A stretch of 64,000 bases of DNA from positions 90,307,935 to 90,371,934 of the forward strand of contig JALGPY010000006.1 in the NCBI GenBank assembly GCA_023055425.1, given 5' to 3'. Below the pieces are notes generated by a model, which had not been told where the DNA came from, did no database searches, and saw only the letters and a program-made list of their open reading frames with translations. Position 1 is the first letter of the stretch; every line of letters starts with the position of its first letter. Both the position numbers and the translations under genes were made by a program. The DNA comes from Linanthus parryae. Lineage: Eukaryota > Streptophyta > Magnoliopsida > Ericales > Polemoniaceae. This document shows, in pieces, positions 37,552 to 47,430 of the stretch.

Positions 37552-37558
37552 AAAACTT

Positions 37559-39123
37559 TGACACGTATTCTTATGTGTGTACGCAAGTGCATGGTCGAGT
37601 AATGAAGTGTGAGTATTTTTAATAGTCGGGTTGTCGAATCCCACGAGGACAAGCTCGTAACAAGCTTTAACTAACAAATTAATTGAGTTTACTAAGTAAC
37701 CGGTAAAAAAAATTGAGAATTGTGAGGTTGCCACCCCCAAACAAGTGGCTGTACGTAATGACTGAAATAGTTGAAAAGTGAATTAATAAGAAGTCTTAAT
37801 TAATTAATGGAAAAAACTAGGCAATCTCGTAGATCACCTAGGGCTGTAAACAATTCTGGATACTCTGAATAATACGTTAATTCGGTCTAACTAAGTCGGG
37901 TACTAGCACTGACCATCTCCTCTCAGTCTCAGGTCTTTTTACGTCACGGTACACCTAGGGTCCTTTCAGTCCACCTATGTCTACCAGTCCGTTCTAGCAG
38001 GTTCTTCACTGATATACTAACGGGTCCTAACTGTCCACCGTTTCACAGAAAAGCTGAATGATCCTACTGAGTCTACCCACATGGCCAATCCTAACACTTT
38101 TCCTTTCGGTCTCAATGGTTAGGGTTGATGTTCATATCACCCTAGCTAGTTAAAGTCACTTTCGTGCACTCACTAACTACATAGTACACGAACAATTAGT
38201 TTAGAACGCACTAAAAAGTAAGCATGAATCATCTAATGAGAAAAACCCTAGCTCATGATTATTAGTTCATCTCCAACTCGTGTCAATAGACTAGGATTAC
38301 TAATGGAATAAAAAAACTACAACTTATTCAATAGAAGAAATCATCAAAGAATGAAATTGGATTCAATCCGGAAAAATATGTTTACATCAACCCTAGGATC
38401 TCATATGAGATGCCTAGCTATGGAAGTTTAGCTACTCCTCATAAGATAAAAAATAGCAAAGAGTTTCTCCATAAACATGATGAAAAGAGAAGAAGAAATC
38501 AAACTAGAATCTGATCTTCGTCTTTTTCTTTGTCTTCGTCCCTTCTCCGTGAGCCTTCCTTGCAGTTATATCGTTTGTGAATGAATTTTATCCTCCTAGA
38601 TCGTCCTTGAATCTTAACCCATCACAAGTCTTTAATATTTGAACAATAACCCCAAAAATCTGCTGCTGACTTCTCCAGACCATAACTTCTTCGTCCGATC
38701 TTCGGTTAAGCTCCATGATCTATCGTTGGAAAGAAATTTGAGTCTACTTTCATATGGCACCAGTATCACTCCCAATTTAATTTTAGAACTCAAGATATCA
38801 TAAGATTAGTGCATAATGGTAATCCTAGCTCCTCCAACTTGGCTTCTCTTCGCTCCACTTGAGCTCCCGTTGTTTCCGAAGTTCGTTTCATGCCTCCTAT
38901 CAACCGATTAGCATCGTTTCCTGTCAAGAAAACATGAACAAACATACCAAGCGATTATATTTGACAGTTAACAACGAAATATACATAGAAACGCCCAGAC
39001 TAACAATAAATCGCATATGAAGCATCAAGTGACAAAACGAATCATATTCCCTGAAATTATGCTCGAATATCTCATATTATGGTGGAAAATGGAAATAATA
39101 TATAGTCCTAAGAGGTTGTATCA
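37559..39123 (-). repeat. Athila-2 5' LTR, 1,565 bp, uninterrupted
   Basis: Plus-strand ends TGACACG and TTGTATCA. It matches both parts of the split left LTR and shows the undisturbed Sire-1 target (CTATCGTTGG at about 38722). Confidence 0.88.
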
Positions 39124-39356
39124 CCTTTCTGTCAGGAATTTCATGAACCTTATACTTCATATGAATCCCCAAAACCTTGGCAACAACTTTATGATCCAGC
39201 CTCATATCCACATCAGCTACCCTAGAGGTTAAGACATAGCTATCATTCTCCTCTTTCACAAGATTCAGATAGAAAAATCTAGTTAACCTAGAATACGCCT
39301 CATAAGTAGGGTTTAACATCTTCCAACAAATGAATCTCTAAGTCATGTTATGCAGT
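39124..39356 (-). pseudogene. Sire-2 fragment: central ORF3
   Basis: The minus strand carries EAYSRLTRFFYLNLVKEEND, SYVLTSRVADVDMRLDHKVV and KVLGIHMKYKVHEIPDRK, clearly homologous to the Sire-1 ORF3 core (15550-15356). It is bounded by the Athila-2 TSD on the left and the Tat-A TSD GCAGT (39352-39356) on the right. The rest of the gene lies at 54431 and 11228. Confidence 0.88.
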
Positions 39357-39983
39357 TGTAGATACTGCTTTATGACATGGCAGATCTAGGCCACGTGGCA
39401 ACCATCCAGCACACCATATTGTGCTCCACACACACAGGATCACCAGCCGAGCTGATCCATGTGGGGGCTGCGAGACAGAGCCCTCGCATACCACTGCACG
39501 GGACTTGTAGGGACTTTGTGGTCTGGAGGCTAGAGTAAGCCCTGTCGCGTGCGAGCCAAGCCCGCGCGCGACCTTTAGTAACTGTTTTGAGAGATTTATG
39601 GCACGAGCTCCATAAACCCGGTCAATCCGGTCAAACCCGGTCAACCTCGTAACGGTTCCGGTACTCGCGCACCACGTGCTCTAACGGTTCCTATATACTC
39701 GGACGAACGTGCCGTTATGGTTAAGCTAATTAAGCCGCCATTAATGGGCGCATTAACCACACTACAACGGTCACGTTCTCCAGTATATATATATCGTTAA
39801 CCTTTCCATACAAAAGGAGGACACACTGCCATACGCGGAAGCTCTGCCAAACCTCTGTCTCTCTCTCAGACATTGCTACTGACTTACTCTCTCCCTACAC
39901 ACACCCCTATTCTTCCTGTGCGATCCCTGATCCACTACGTACGGTGTACACGGAGGTCTCCCTGCCGGAATCTCTTGTGCACA
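39357..39983 (+). repeat. Tat-A 5' LTR, 627 bp
   Basis: TGTAGATACTGC to TTGTGCACA. It differs from the Tat-B LTR by five changes by eye. It contains CACGTG at 39392-39397 and 39673-39678, three GGTCAA at 39620, 39629 and 39639, several AACGG cores and a TATA tract. Confidence 0.96.
39783..39794 (+). promoter_or_regulatory. LTR TATA box (Tat-A)
   Basis: GTATATATATAT, about 430 bp into the LTR, is the best core-promoter candidate. Transcription would start some 30 bp downstream, near 39820. The same tract recurs at about 54225 and, with one change, at 56546. Confidence 0.6.
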
Positions 39984-39986
39984 TTT

Positions 39987-40004
39987 TGGTGAACCCGACG
40001 TGAA
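39987..40004 (+). promoter_or_regulatory. Primer-binding site of Tat-A
   Basis: TGGTGAACCCGACGTGAA follows the LTR by three T bases. Its complement ends GGGTTCACCA. From memory this matches the 3' end of plant tRNA-Trp (anticodon CCA). It ends 20 bases before the gag ATG, so the leader is very short. Confidence 0.75.
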
Positions 40005-40024
40005 ACTTACCAGCAAAAGCAACC

Positions 40025-43000
40025 ATGTCTCAGGAGGACGATGTCAGCAACCGATCTCCTTCCACCGAAACTCCCTCGGGAGACGAGGCTCGCCGTACTC
40101 CGACGACTCCCGGCGAGGCGCCAACTTTAGAGTCTTTGGACGCCACTGTCCAAAGTCAGGCAAAAGCTCTCAAGTCTCAATCCGCGCAGTTAGAACGGAT
40201 CTTGGCCGTTCTGGGCACTCTTGCGCCAAATCCTCCACCTGCCGCCGCTATCCCTCAGGGAGGAGGAACCCCTACCGCTCCAGGATTGGGAGTGTCGGCC
40301 ACGCCTCCCAACCCTCATCTGCAAACTCCACCGTCGGCCACGCAGCTGCCTTCGGTCCAAGGGTCAACGGCACAAATGCTGCCCCCTGCTGCTCACGCCT
40401 CTCAGCCCCCGGCTTTGACGTCCAACCCAACTCTGCAGTACACTCTGCCTCCACCAGCGACAATCTGGGGAAACGCGGGTAGTCAATACACTCCCAATCC
40501 TCCGGCGGCATATGTGTCGCCACCGCCTACGGCAACCCCTCCGCCAACTACCGAGGGAAGCATTCCAGAATGCATGACGTCTTTGCAGAAGCGCGTGGAC
40601 TCCATCCTGGCTCATCAGTCGTTCGCGGATACCATCATCCCGAAGCTAGACAACGATCCACCCATTCCACGAGAGATCTATCTCATGCCTAACCCGGCGG
40701 GGTACAAGGCTCCCAAATGGGATAAGTTCGAGGACGTCAATGGAAACGCTCATGAGCATGTCATGCGTTTCATCGATGTCATGGGTCCATACGGAGCCGA
40801 TCCCAAGCTGCTGATGCGAGAATTCCCAAAAACTCTTGGGAATGTAGCATACAAATGGTACCGAACATTGGAGGCCGGATCTGTGAAAACTTGGGACGAC
40901 ATGGTCCAGAAGTTCTATACCAAGTTCTTCCAGATGGAAGAAAAGGTGACGATGATCCATCTCTCGCGGATGTATCAGAAACGCGAGGAAGATGGAATCA
41001 CTTTCATCAAGAAATTCAGAGCGAAATCCTTGGAGTGCAAGGATCCAATGCTTGAAAGCCGGCTCGTAGAGATATGCCTGCAGTGCATGCGAGACGAATA
41101 CAAAAGCATGCTGATCAATTTGCAAACACCTACGTTTTCAAAGCTCATCGAATGCACGATGAACGTCGAGCCCATTGTCGAGAGACAGAGAAAGAAGAGC
41201 GCTCCAGAACGACCTGCGAGCGGCACCACCTACAAGATCGGCAGATTTGGCTACAAGCGGGGACGCGAAGCTGAGGTCAACACAGTTTCGCCCCAGAAGC
41301 AAGCAAAGGTTGCAAACTTCGATGCACCACCTCTGCCATGCTCGGTGGAGGAAGCGAGCGATCTCTGCAGACAGTGGCGTAAGGACGGCGTCCTGCCACC
41401 GCTCGAGAAAGCACCCTCCAAGGAGATGACGAGGGACCCTAAGTGGTGCGAATACCACGGCAAGGTCATGCACCCCACAGCCGAGTGCAAGAAACTCAGA
41501 TTCGCGTTCGATCAGAAGATGAAGAACGGCGAACTCATCGTCAGCGACCACCGGAAGGATGTGCGCAACAACCCGCTGCCTGCCCATACAGATTCGGGCT
41601 CAAAGGGCAAAGAGGTCGCCATGATCTCGATAGTGGACTTGGAAGAAGTCGCAGAAGATGGTCTGCCCATCGTTGCTGAAGTCCATGAAGATGAAGACTA
41701 CAGCATGGACACGGAAGACGAGCGTGCCGACCGCATGAAAGGGTCGCACGGCTTCGACAAATTCTTCAACGAGATGAACTTCTCCGAAAAATGTCGAGCG
41801 GACATGACAAAAGCAATCTTAAGGGTAGCAGAGGACTACGAGGAGGACCTCGTGGTCTCCAACGGGAAAGTCGTCAGGGCGTCCCGTTCCACAGAAAAGA
41901 TTATGACCTTTTCTGCCAGCGACAAGAAGACAGATGCGAGCCACCAGAGGCCCCTGTACGTGACCGCCATCATCAACGGCGTCGAATTCAAGCGAGCATT
42001 CGTCGATGGAGGAGCAGCGGTCAATGTTGTTCCACTCCACACACTGAAGCTAGCAGGGATCCCCGAGCACAAGGTAGTCAAGCGTCCATCCCCGCTGGTG
42101 GGATTCGGAAGCGATTCTAGAATGACGATCGGATGGATCCGCCTGGGCGTTCAGATCGGCAAAATCAAGTGCTCGGCGAAGTTCTATGTCATAGACGCGA
42201 ACACCACATATCACATGATCATAGGTCGGGCCTGGATTCATCGCTTTGACGCAATCCCTTCGACGGCTCACCAGGTGATGAAAGCTATCTGGAACGACAG
42301 GATTGTCGAGATACCGGCCTCAACTAACCCGTTCAACTTGGACGAGGCACATCTCAGCGAGGCGGTGTGGTTCACCGAAATGGCGGACGAGCAAACACCC
42401 GGACCATTCAACCCTACTCCTTTACCTCTCTGGGAGGACATCAAGGACCAGTCACCTGCGGGCGTGATGGTGACAAGGGGGGATGCCAAGGAAAAGCCGC
42501 CTACAGACGAAGAGGCGCCGCGCATCGCATATCATCGGAAGAATGTGTACACTCTGAAGAGGATCGCAAAGCATGACCCCGAGGGTAAGGAGATTGTCAA
42601 GCTCCTAGACGCCAAGTTCATAGAGCCAAATCACCATCCTACATGGTTAGCCAACATCGTGCCAGTGGTGAAGAAGAACGGACAGCTCCGCATCTGCGTG
42701 GACTTCCGAGATCTTAATCGCTTCTGCCCTAAGGACGATTTCCCACTGCCTAACATCGATTTGCTCATTGATTCAACGGCAGGCCATCGCATGTTCAGTT
42801 TAATGGACGGCTTCAGCGGGTACAATCAAATCAAGATGGATCCCGAAGATGCAAGAAAAACTGCATTCATCACCCCCGTGGGGGTATTCAACTACACGGT
42901 AATGCCATTCGGTCTTAAGAACGCAGGCGCAACCTATCAGCGGGCCATGATGGCTCTATTCCACGACATGATGCACAAAGAAGTGGAATTCTATGTGGAT

Positions 43001-45904
43001 GACTTGGTAGTCAAATCCAAGCATGAAGCAGATCACCTTGCAGACCTGCGAAAGGTGTTCAACAGATGCAGGAGCTTTCAACTGAAAATGAATCCCATGA
43101 AATGCGCATTCGGCGTGACTTCGGGGAAGTTTTTGGGATGCGTAGTCCATCGCCAAGGGATCGAGCCTGACCCTGCGAAAGTGTCAGCCATCACCAGCAT
43201 GACGCCACCTCACGACCAAAGTACCTTGAAAACATTCTTGGGAAAATTGTCATATCTGCGGAGATTCATCCCAGCAATCGCCGAAATCACATGCTGCTTC
43301 AGCACTCTTCTCAAGAAGGACGCCGCGTACAACTGGGCTCCTGATCACGAAGCCGCATTCGAAAAGCTAAAGGAGTTGCTCACATCCCCAAAGATAATGA
43401 TCGCGCCTCAACTGGGGTCACCGCTTCTGCTATACCTTACATCGACAAGGAAATCTATAGGAGCACTCTTGGCTCAGGTGTATGAAGGCCAAGAGAGGCC
43501 CATCTATTACATCTCTCGCATTGTGCAGCCCGCTGAATCAAGGTACACAGACATCGAACGTCATTGCCTTGCTTTATTCTTCGTAATAGAGAAGTTGAGA
43601 CACTATTTTGCATCGCACAAAGTAGTGGTGGTCACCAAAAGCGACCCCATAAGATACCTGCTAACTCACACTACTCCGGGCGGGAGATTGGCGAAATGGT
43701 ACATGACCATCTCTCAATACGATATCACATGCGTGAAACCAAGAGCGATCAAGTCGCAGGCGGTAGCAGATCTGTTGGCACAGTTTCCCGACAACAGTCA
43801 CGAACCTGTGATCGAGGAAGAGCTCGAAGGCCCTGAAATCTACGCGATCGACGTGCCCTATTGGACCCTCCACTTCGACGGTTCGTCAACCAGAAAAGGC
43901 GGAGGCATTGGGATAGTCTTGACAAAGCCGGACGGGGAAGTCATACAGATGTCCGCAAAACTCAACTTCGCAGTCACGAACAACGAGGCGGAATACGAGG
44001 CTCTGATCGCGGGGCTCCGTGCAGCGAAAGCTTTGGAAGTGAGCAACTTAACAGTCATGGGAGATTCCAAACTGATTGTTAAGCAGGCCTCGGGCGAATA
44101 TGGTTTAAAGGAGATCAACCTCCTGCCATACCGCACCCTAGTGCAAAAGCTGATGCAGCAATTCTGCGACGTGAAATACGAGCACAAGCCCCGAGCGGAC
44201 AACAGGCATGCAGACGCCTTAGCAACTCTGGGATCTAAGGTCAGCATAGACAAATGCCCCGCAAGGATTTCCATCGAAGTGCGAACATCGTCGGCATTAA
44301 CAGAAGATGCGTGCGACGATGAACACATGGATGACGCAGACTGGCGAAAAGCGATCCTGCAAGCTATTGCGAAAGGCACCAGCAGCGAAAGCTGGGTACT
44401 CACGAAAGGATACTGTATCCACGACAACACCCTTTACTACAAGGGTCCTGGAGGAATACTCATGCGATGTGTCTCCGAGCAAGAGGGACAACAGCTGTTA
44501 GAAAAGATTCACCAACACGCTTGCGGAGAAAGCGAGGTGTCAATCTACAGGAAAGCTCAGAGATATGGCATTCATTGGCCAGGCATGTCAACAGCTGCAG
44601 CCCTGATGCAAGGGAAGTGCGAAAGTTGCGCACTAATCAAAGATTCTCTACTCATCGCTCTAACCGATGACGACACAGACTGGAGGAAGCCATTGTTCGA
44701 ATTCCTCACCCAGGGCACCGTACCCGAATCGAGAAAAGAAGCCGACAAATTGAAGAGGAAAGCCTCTCGATACCTGGTTCAGGAAAACCTGCTTTGGCGA
44801 AAAGGTCACGAGGGTAACTTGCTGCGATGCCTAGACGGCAGGGAAGCACAAGAAGTCATGGACCTTTCTCATCAGGTGGAACACCAGGGAGGTGCGAAAT
44901 TATGCAGACAACTCCTCTCAATCGGATACTTCTGGCCCACGATGGAAGTCGATTGCCGCACCAAGGTGCGACGCTGCCAAGAATGCCAATTCAAAGGGAA
45001 CCTAGTGCACGCTCCTGCTGTGGATCTACATGCATTAGGGACGCCATGGCCATTTCACACATGGGCTTTGGACTTCATCGGCCCCATCCGACCAACGTCA
45101 CATGGGAACCATTTCATTCTCACTGCAACCGAGCTGTTCACCAAATGGGTGGAAGCAATACCACTGAAGACGGCAAACGCGCTGGCTGTGGTTAACTTCA
45201 TCCAGGAAAACATCGTATGCAGGTTCGGAATCCCAAATACTATTCTTTCAGATAACGGTACTCCTTTTGTTAATCGTCAGGTAGCTACGAAACTCGCGGA
45301 GTACAATATCAGGCAGATATGCTCTACCCCCTATTATCCAAAGGGAAACGGACAAGCCGAAGCGACTAACAAAACGCTGTTGAGAATTCTGAGCAAGATG
45401 GTCGCAGATGACCACAAGAAGTGGGCCGACTCCCTTAGCATAGCTCTGTGGGCCTACAGAACTTCCCCAAGGACACCTACAGGGGCCTCGCCATTTCTGC
45501 TATGTTATGAGGCCGAAGCTGTAGTGCCTGCGGAGGTCAGAGTCAATTCGGCAAGGCTGGCCTTCCATGCACTCTATGAAAATCAACGCGATCATGATTT
45601 AGTCTTGCTGGAAGAAAAGCGAGAACAAGCCAAAAGGACTAACAAGCGGTACCAAGAGAGAATCGCTCGCGCCTATAACAAGACAGTCCAGCGACGGGAT
45701 TTCGCAGTTGGCGACCTGGTCTTGCGCGCATCCGATCACTGCATGCGAGAAGCAACTCACCTAAAGTTCGCAGCTAATTGGGAAGGACCCTTCGAAGTCA
45801 CAGAAGTCTTCGATAGCGGCTACTGCAGCATACGAAGGTTGCACGGCACAACCTCAACTCCAAGCTCAGTCAACATGCGCTGGATCAAGAAGTATTATCC
45901 TTGA
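40025..45904 (+). CDS. Tat-A gag-protease-RT-RNase H-aRNase H-integrase polyprotein (internally deleted)
   Basis: 1,959 residues from the ATG at 40025 (accATGt). A proline-rich N-terminus (about 60-190) precedes gag (about 230-340, WYRTLEAGSVKTWDDMVQKF) and a CEYHGKVMHPTAEC zinc-like motif (about 474). Aspartic protease has FVDGGAAVNVVP (about 660). RT has FRDLNRFCPKDDFPLP (about 895) and catalytic YVDD (about 989). The first RNase H is degenerate (LYLTSTRKSIGALL, no catalytic Asp). The archaeal-type RNase H is complete for D, E, D, D: HFDGSS (about 1283), NNEAEYEAL, GDSKLI, HADALATLG. Two DWRK-to-CxxC modules (about 1436-1537 and 1546-1660) precede the integrase core: WALDFIGP (about 1680), SDNGTPF (about 1742), GQAEATNK (about 1777). 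Compared with copy B, 471 bp between GGAGAT repeats at 42589 are missing, removing the gag-pro stop, the linker and the first part of RT. The frame is open but RT is probably inactive. YGAEAV in copy B reads YEAEAV here. Confidence 0.92.
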   Translation: MSQEDDVSNRSPSTETPSGDEARRTPTTPGEAPTLESLDATVQSQAKALKSQSAQLERILAVLGTLAPNPPPAAAIPQGGGTPTAPGLGVSATPPNPHLQTPPSATQLPSVQGSTAQMLPPAAHASQPPALTSNPTLQYTLPPPATIWGNAGSQYTPNPPAAYVSPPPTATPPPTTEGSIPECMTSLQKRVDSILAHQSFADTIIPKLDNDPPIPREIYLMPNPAGYKAPKWDKFEDVNGNAHEHVMRFIDVMGPYGADPKLLMREFPKTLGNVAYKWYRTLEAGSVKTWDDMVQKFYTKFFQMEEKVTMIHLSRMYQKREEDGITFIKKFRAKSLECKDPMLESRLVEICLQCMRDEYKSMLINLQTPTFSKLIECTMNVEPIVERQRKKSAPERPASGTTYKIGRFGYKRGREAEVNTVSPQKQAKVANFDAPPLPCSVEEASDLCRQWRKDGVLPPLEKAPSKEMTRDPKWCEYHGKVMHPTAECKKLRFAFDQKMKNGELIVSDHRKDVRNNPLPAHTDSGSKGKEVAMISIVDLEEVAEDGLPIVAEVHEDEDYSMDTEDERADRMKGSHGFDKFFNEMNFSEKCRADMTKAILRVAEDYEEDLVVSNGKVVRASRSTEKIMTFSASDKKTDASHQRPLYVTAIINGVEFKRAFVDGGAAVNVVPLHTLKLAGIPEHKVVKRPSPLVGFGSDSRMTIGWIRLGVQIGKIKCSAKFYVIDANTTYHMIIGRAWIHRFDAIPSTAHQVMKAIWNDRIVEIPASTNPFNLDEAHLSEAVWFTEMADEQTPGPFNPTPLPLWEDIKDQSPAGVMVTRGDAKEKPPTDEEAPRIAYHRKNVYTLKRIAKHDPEGKEIVKLLDAKFIEPNHHPTWLANIVPVVKKNGQLRICVDFRDLNRFCPKDDFPLPNIDLLIDSTAGHRMFSLMDGFSGYNQIKMDPEDARKTAFITPVGVFNYTVMPFGLKNAGATYQRAMMALFHDMMHKEVEFYVDDLVVKSKHEADHLADLRKVFNRCRSFQLKMNPMKCAFGVTSGKFLGCVVHRQGIEPDPAKVSAITSMTPPHDQSTLKTFLGKLSYLRRFIPAIAEITCCFSTLLKKDAAYNWAPDHEAAFEKLKELLTSPKIMIAPQLGSPLLLYLTSTRKSIGALLAQVYEGQERPIYYISRIVQPAESRYTDIERHCLALFFVIEKLRHYFASHKVVVVTKSDPIRYLLTHTTPGGRLAKWYMTISQYDITCVKPRAIKSQAVADLLAQFPDNSHEPVIEEELEGPEIYAIDVPYWTLHFDGSSTRKGGGIGIVLTKPDGEVIQMSAKLNFAVTNNEAEYEALIAGLRAAKALEVSNLTVMGDSKLIVKQASGEYGLKEINLLPYRTLVQKLMQQFCDVKYEHKPRADNRHADALATLGSKVSIDKCPARISIEVRTSSALTEDACDDEHMDDADWRKAILQAIAKGTSSESWVLTKGYCIHDNTLYYKGPGGILMRCVSEQEGQQLLEKIHQHACGESEVSIYRKAQRYGIHWPGMSTAAALMQGKCESCALIKDSLLIALTDDDTDWRKPLFEFLTQGTVPESRKEADKLKRKASRYLVQENLLWRKGHEGNLLRCLDGREAQEVMDLSHQVEHQGGAKLCRQLLSIGYFWPTMEVDCRTKVRRCQECQFKGNLVHAPAVDLHALGTPWPFHTWALDFIGPIRPTSHGNHFILTATELFTKWVEAIPLKTANALAVVNFIQENIVCRFGIPNTILSDNGTPFVNRQVATKLAEYNIRQICSTPYYPKGNGQAEATNKTLLRILSKMVADDHKKWADSLSIALWAYRTSPRTPTGASPFLLCYEAEAVVPAEVRVNSARLAFHALYENQRDHDLVLLEEKREQAKRTNKRYQERIARAYNKTVQRRDFAVGDLVLRASDHCMREATHLKFAANWEGPFEVTEVFDSGYCSIRRLHGTTSTPSSVNMRWIKKYYP

Positions 45905-46128
45905 CTTCTCTTATTTCATACGTTTTATGATAACGTTGCTTAATGTCTCATGTGGCTATGATTAACGCAATCTCCTCTCCCATATGAGAGGATTGTAATC
46001 CTATCTCTCACATATGAGAATGTCATAATAAAAGAATTCTCCCAAATGAGAAGTTCATATTTCTAGCTGTTTATATCGCTCTATTTAATTTGTTATTACT
46101 GTTAACAATGATTTATTCGCTGCAATAG
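45905..46128 (+). other. Post-stop segment with three small hairpins
   Basis: Directly after the pol stop lie inverted repeats CCTCTC-CCATAT-GAGAGG (45974-45991), CTCTC-ACATAT-GAGAA (46005-46020, terminal pair lost) and TTCTC-CCAAAT-GAGAA (46037-46052). All have 6-nt loops. The same sequence follows pol in copy B. Confidence 0.7.
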
Positions 46129-47430
46129 CAGCAAATACAAACGCGATCTTAAGTGATCATCAAAGCCTATCTCTTACGATAGCAAACGCGATCTTAACTG
46201 ATCATCAAAGCCTATCTCTTACGATAGCAAACGCGATCTCAATCGATCATCTAAAGCCTATCTTTTACGATAGCAGCCAAACGCAAATGCGATCTTAATT
46301 GATCATCAAAGCCTATCTCTTACGATAGCAGCAAATACAAACGCGATCTTAATTGATCATCAAAGCCTATCTCTTACGATAGCAAACGCGATCTCAATTG
46401 ATCATCTAAAGCCTATCTTTTACGATAGCAGCCAAACGCAAATGCGATCTTAATTGATCATCAAAGCCTATCTCTTACGATAGCAAGCGCGATCTTAATT
46501 GATCATCAAAGCCTATCTCTTACGATAGCAGCAAATACAAATGCGATCTTAAGTGATCATCGAAGCCTATCTCTCACGATAGCAGTCAACACAAATACGA
46601 TCTTGATTGATCATCTAAAGCCTATCTCTTACGATAGCAGCCAAACGCAAATGCGATCTTAAGTGATCCTCAAAGCCTATCTCTCATGATAGCAGCCAAC
46701 ATAAATACGATCTTAATTGATCATCTAAAGCCCATCCCTTACGATGGCAGCCAATGCAAATGCGATCTTAAGTGATCATCCAAAGCCTATCTCTCACGAT
46801 AGCAGCCAACATAAATACGATCTTGATTGATCATCTAAAGCCCATCCCTTACGATGGCAGCCAATGCAAATGCGATCTTAAGCGATCATCCAAAGCCTAT
46901 CTCCTATGATAGCAGCAAAATACAAAAACGATTTCAATCGATTATCAAAATCCTATCTCTCACGATAGCGGTTTACGCAAGTGCGATCTTATATGATCTT
47001 TTTAAGCCAATCTCAATCGATTATCAAAATCCTATCTCTCACGATAGCGGTTTACACAAATGCGATCTTATATGATCTTCTCAAGCCTATCTGTTACGGT
47101 AGCAATTTATACGCAAAGTGATTTTAGTTGATCACCCAAGCCCGTCTGTTACGATGGCAACGTAACTGCAGAACCATCTTGCTAGATCTTCTAAAAGTCT
47201 ATCAGCTGCGATAGCAATTTATGCGAGAAACTATCTCAAGCAATTCTATAATAAAGCCTATCTTCTATGATAGCAATTCGCACCGCTCAATGATCTTAAT
47301 TGATCTGTTAAAAAACTATCTGTTCCGATAGCAAAGTTGTGAACGTGATCTCATACGATTTACAACGACCACCTGCAAGCCCATCCGTCAAGATGGCACA
47401 GCTGCGAAATTACGATCTCGAATGATCTAG
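46129..47430 (+). repeat. Tandem array of ~45-54-bp monomers in the Tat-A 3' region
   Basis: More than twenty monomers, typically GCGATCTTAATTGATCATC plus AAAGCCTATCTCTTACGATAGC with a variable spacer. They become more divergent after about 46920 and fade by 47430. Each unit contains GATC-N6-GATC and CTATC-N6-GATAG. Loop sequences vary but loop length stays at six, and arms often change together (CCATC with GATGG). Tandem repeats in this position are known in Tat elements and can seed satellites. No coding potential is evident. Confidence 0.92.

Larger units (their letters stand above)
11229..39123 (-). mobile_element. Athila-2: minus-strand Athila-type gag-protease element with two nested insertions
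   Basis: The 5' LTR is at 37559-39123. The 3' LTR is split into 11229-12425 and 24135-24594. A tRNA-Asp-type primer-binding site lies at 37534-37551 and a polypurine tract at about 24595-24610. Removing Sire-1 and the Angela-like element leaves about 8.1 kb. Imperfect TSD: CCTTC at 11224-11228 and CCTTT at 39124-39128. Coding capacity is gag plus protease only, as in Athila-1, and it is broken. The two families share the 3' noncoding motifs but differ clearly in LTR sequence. Confidence 0.85.

Noticed and set aside
43858..44430. Long minus-strand frames inside the Tat polyprotein (190 codons here, also 41138-41587 and 40646-41125, and the same in copy B).
   Set aside because: Shadow frames opposite a conserved polyprotein, with no domain and identical in both copies only because the copies are near identical.
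40025..45904. Treating Tat-A as a fully autonomous element because its polyprotein is open.
   Set aside because: Copy B shows that 157 codons including the RT entry are missing.
46129..47430. A regularly spaced repeat array that might resemble CRISPR.
   Set aside because: It lies in a plant retrotransposon, spacers are themselves repeated, and no associated genes exist.
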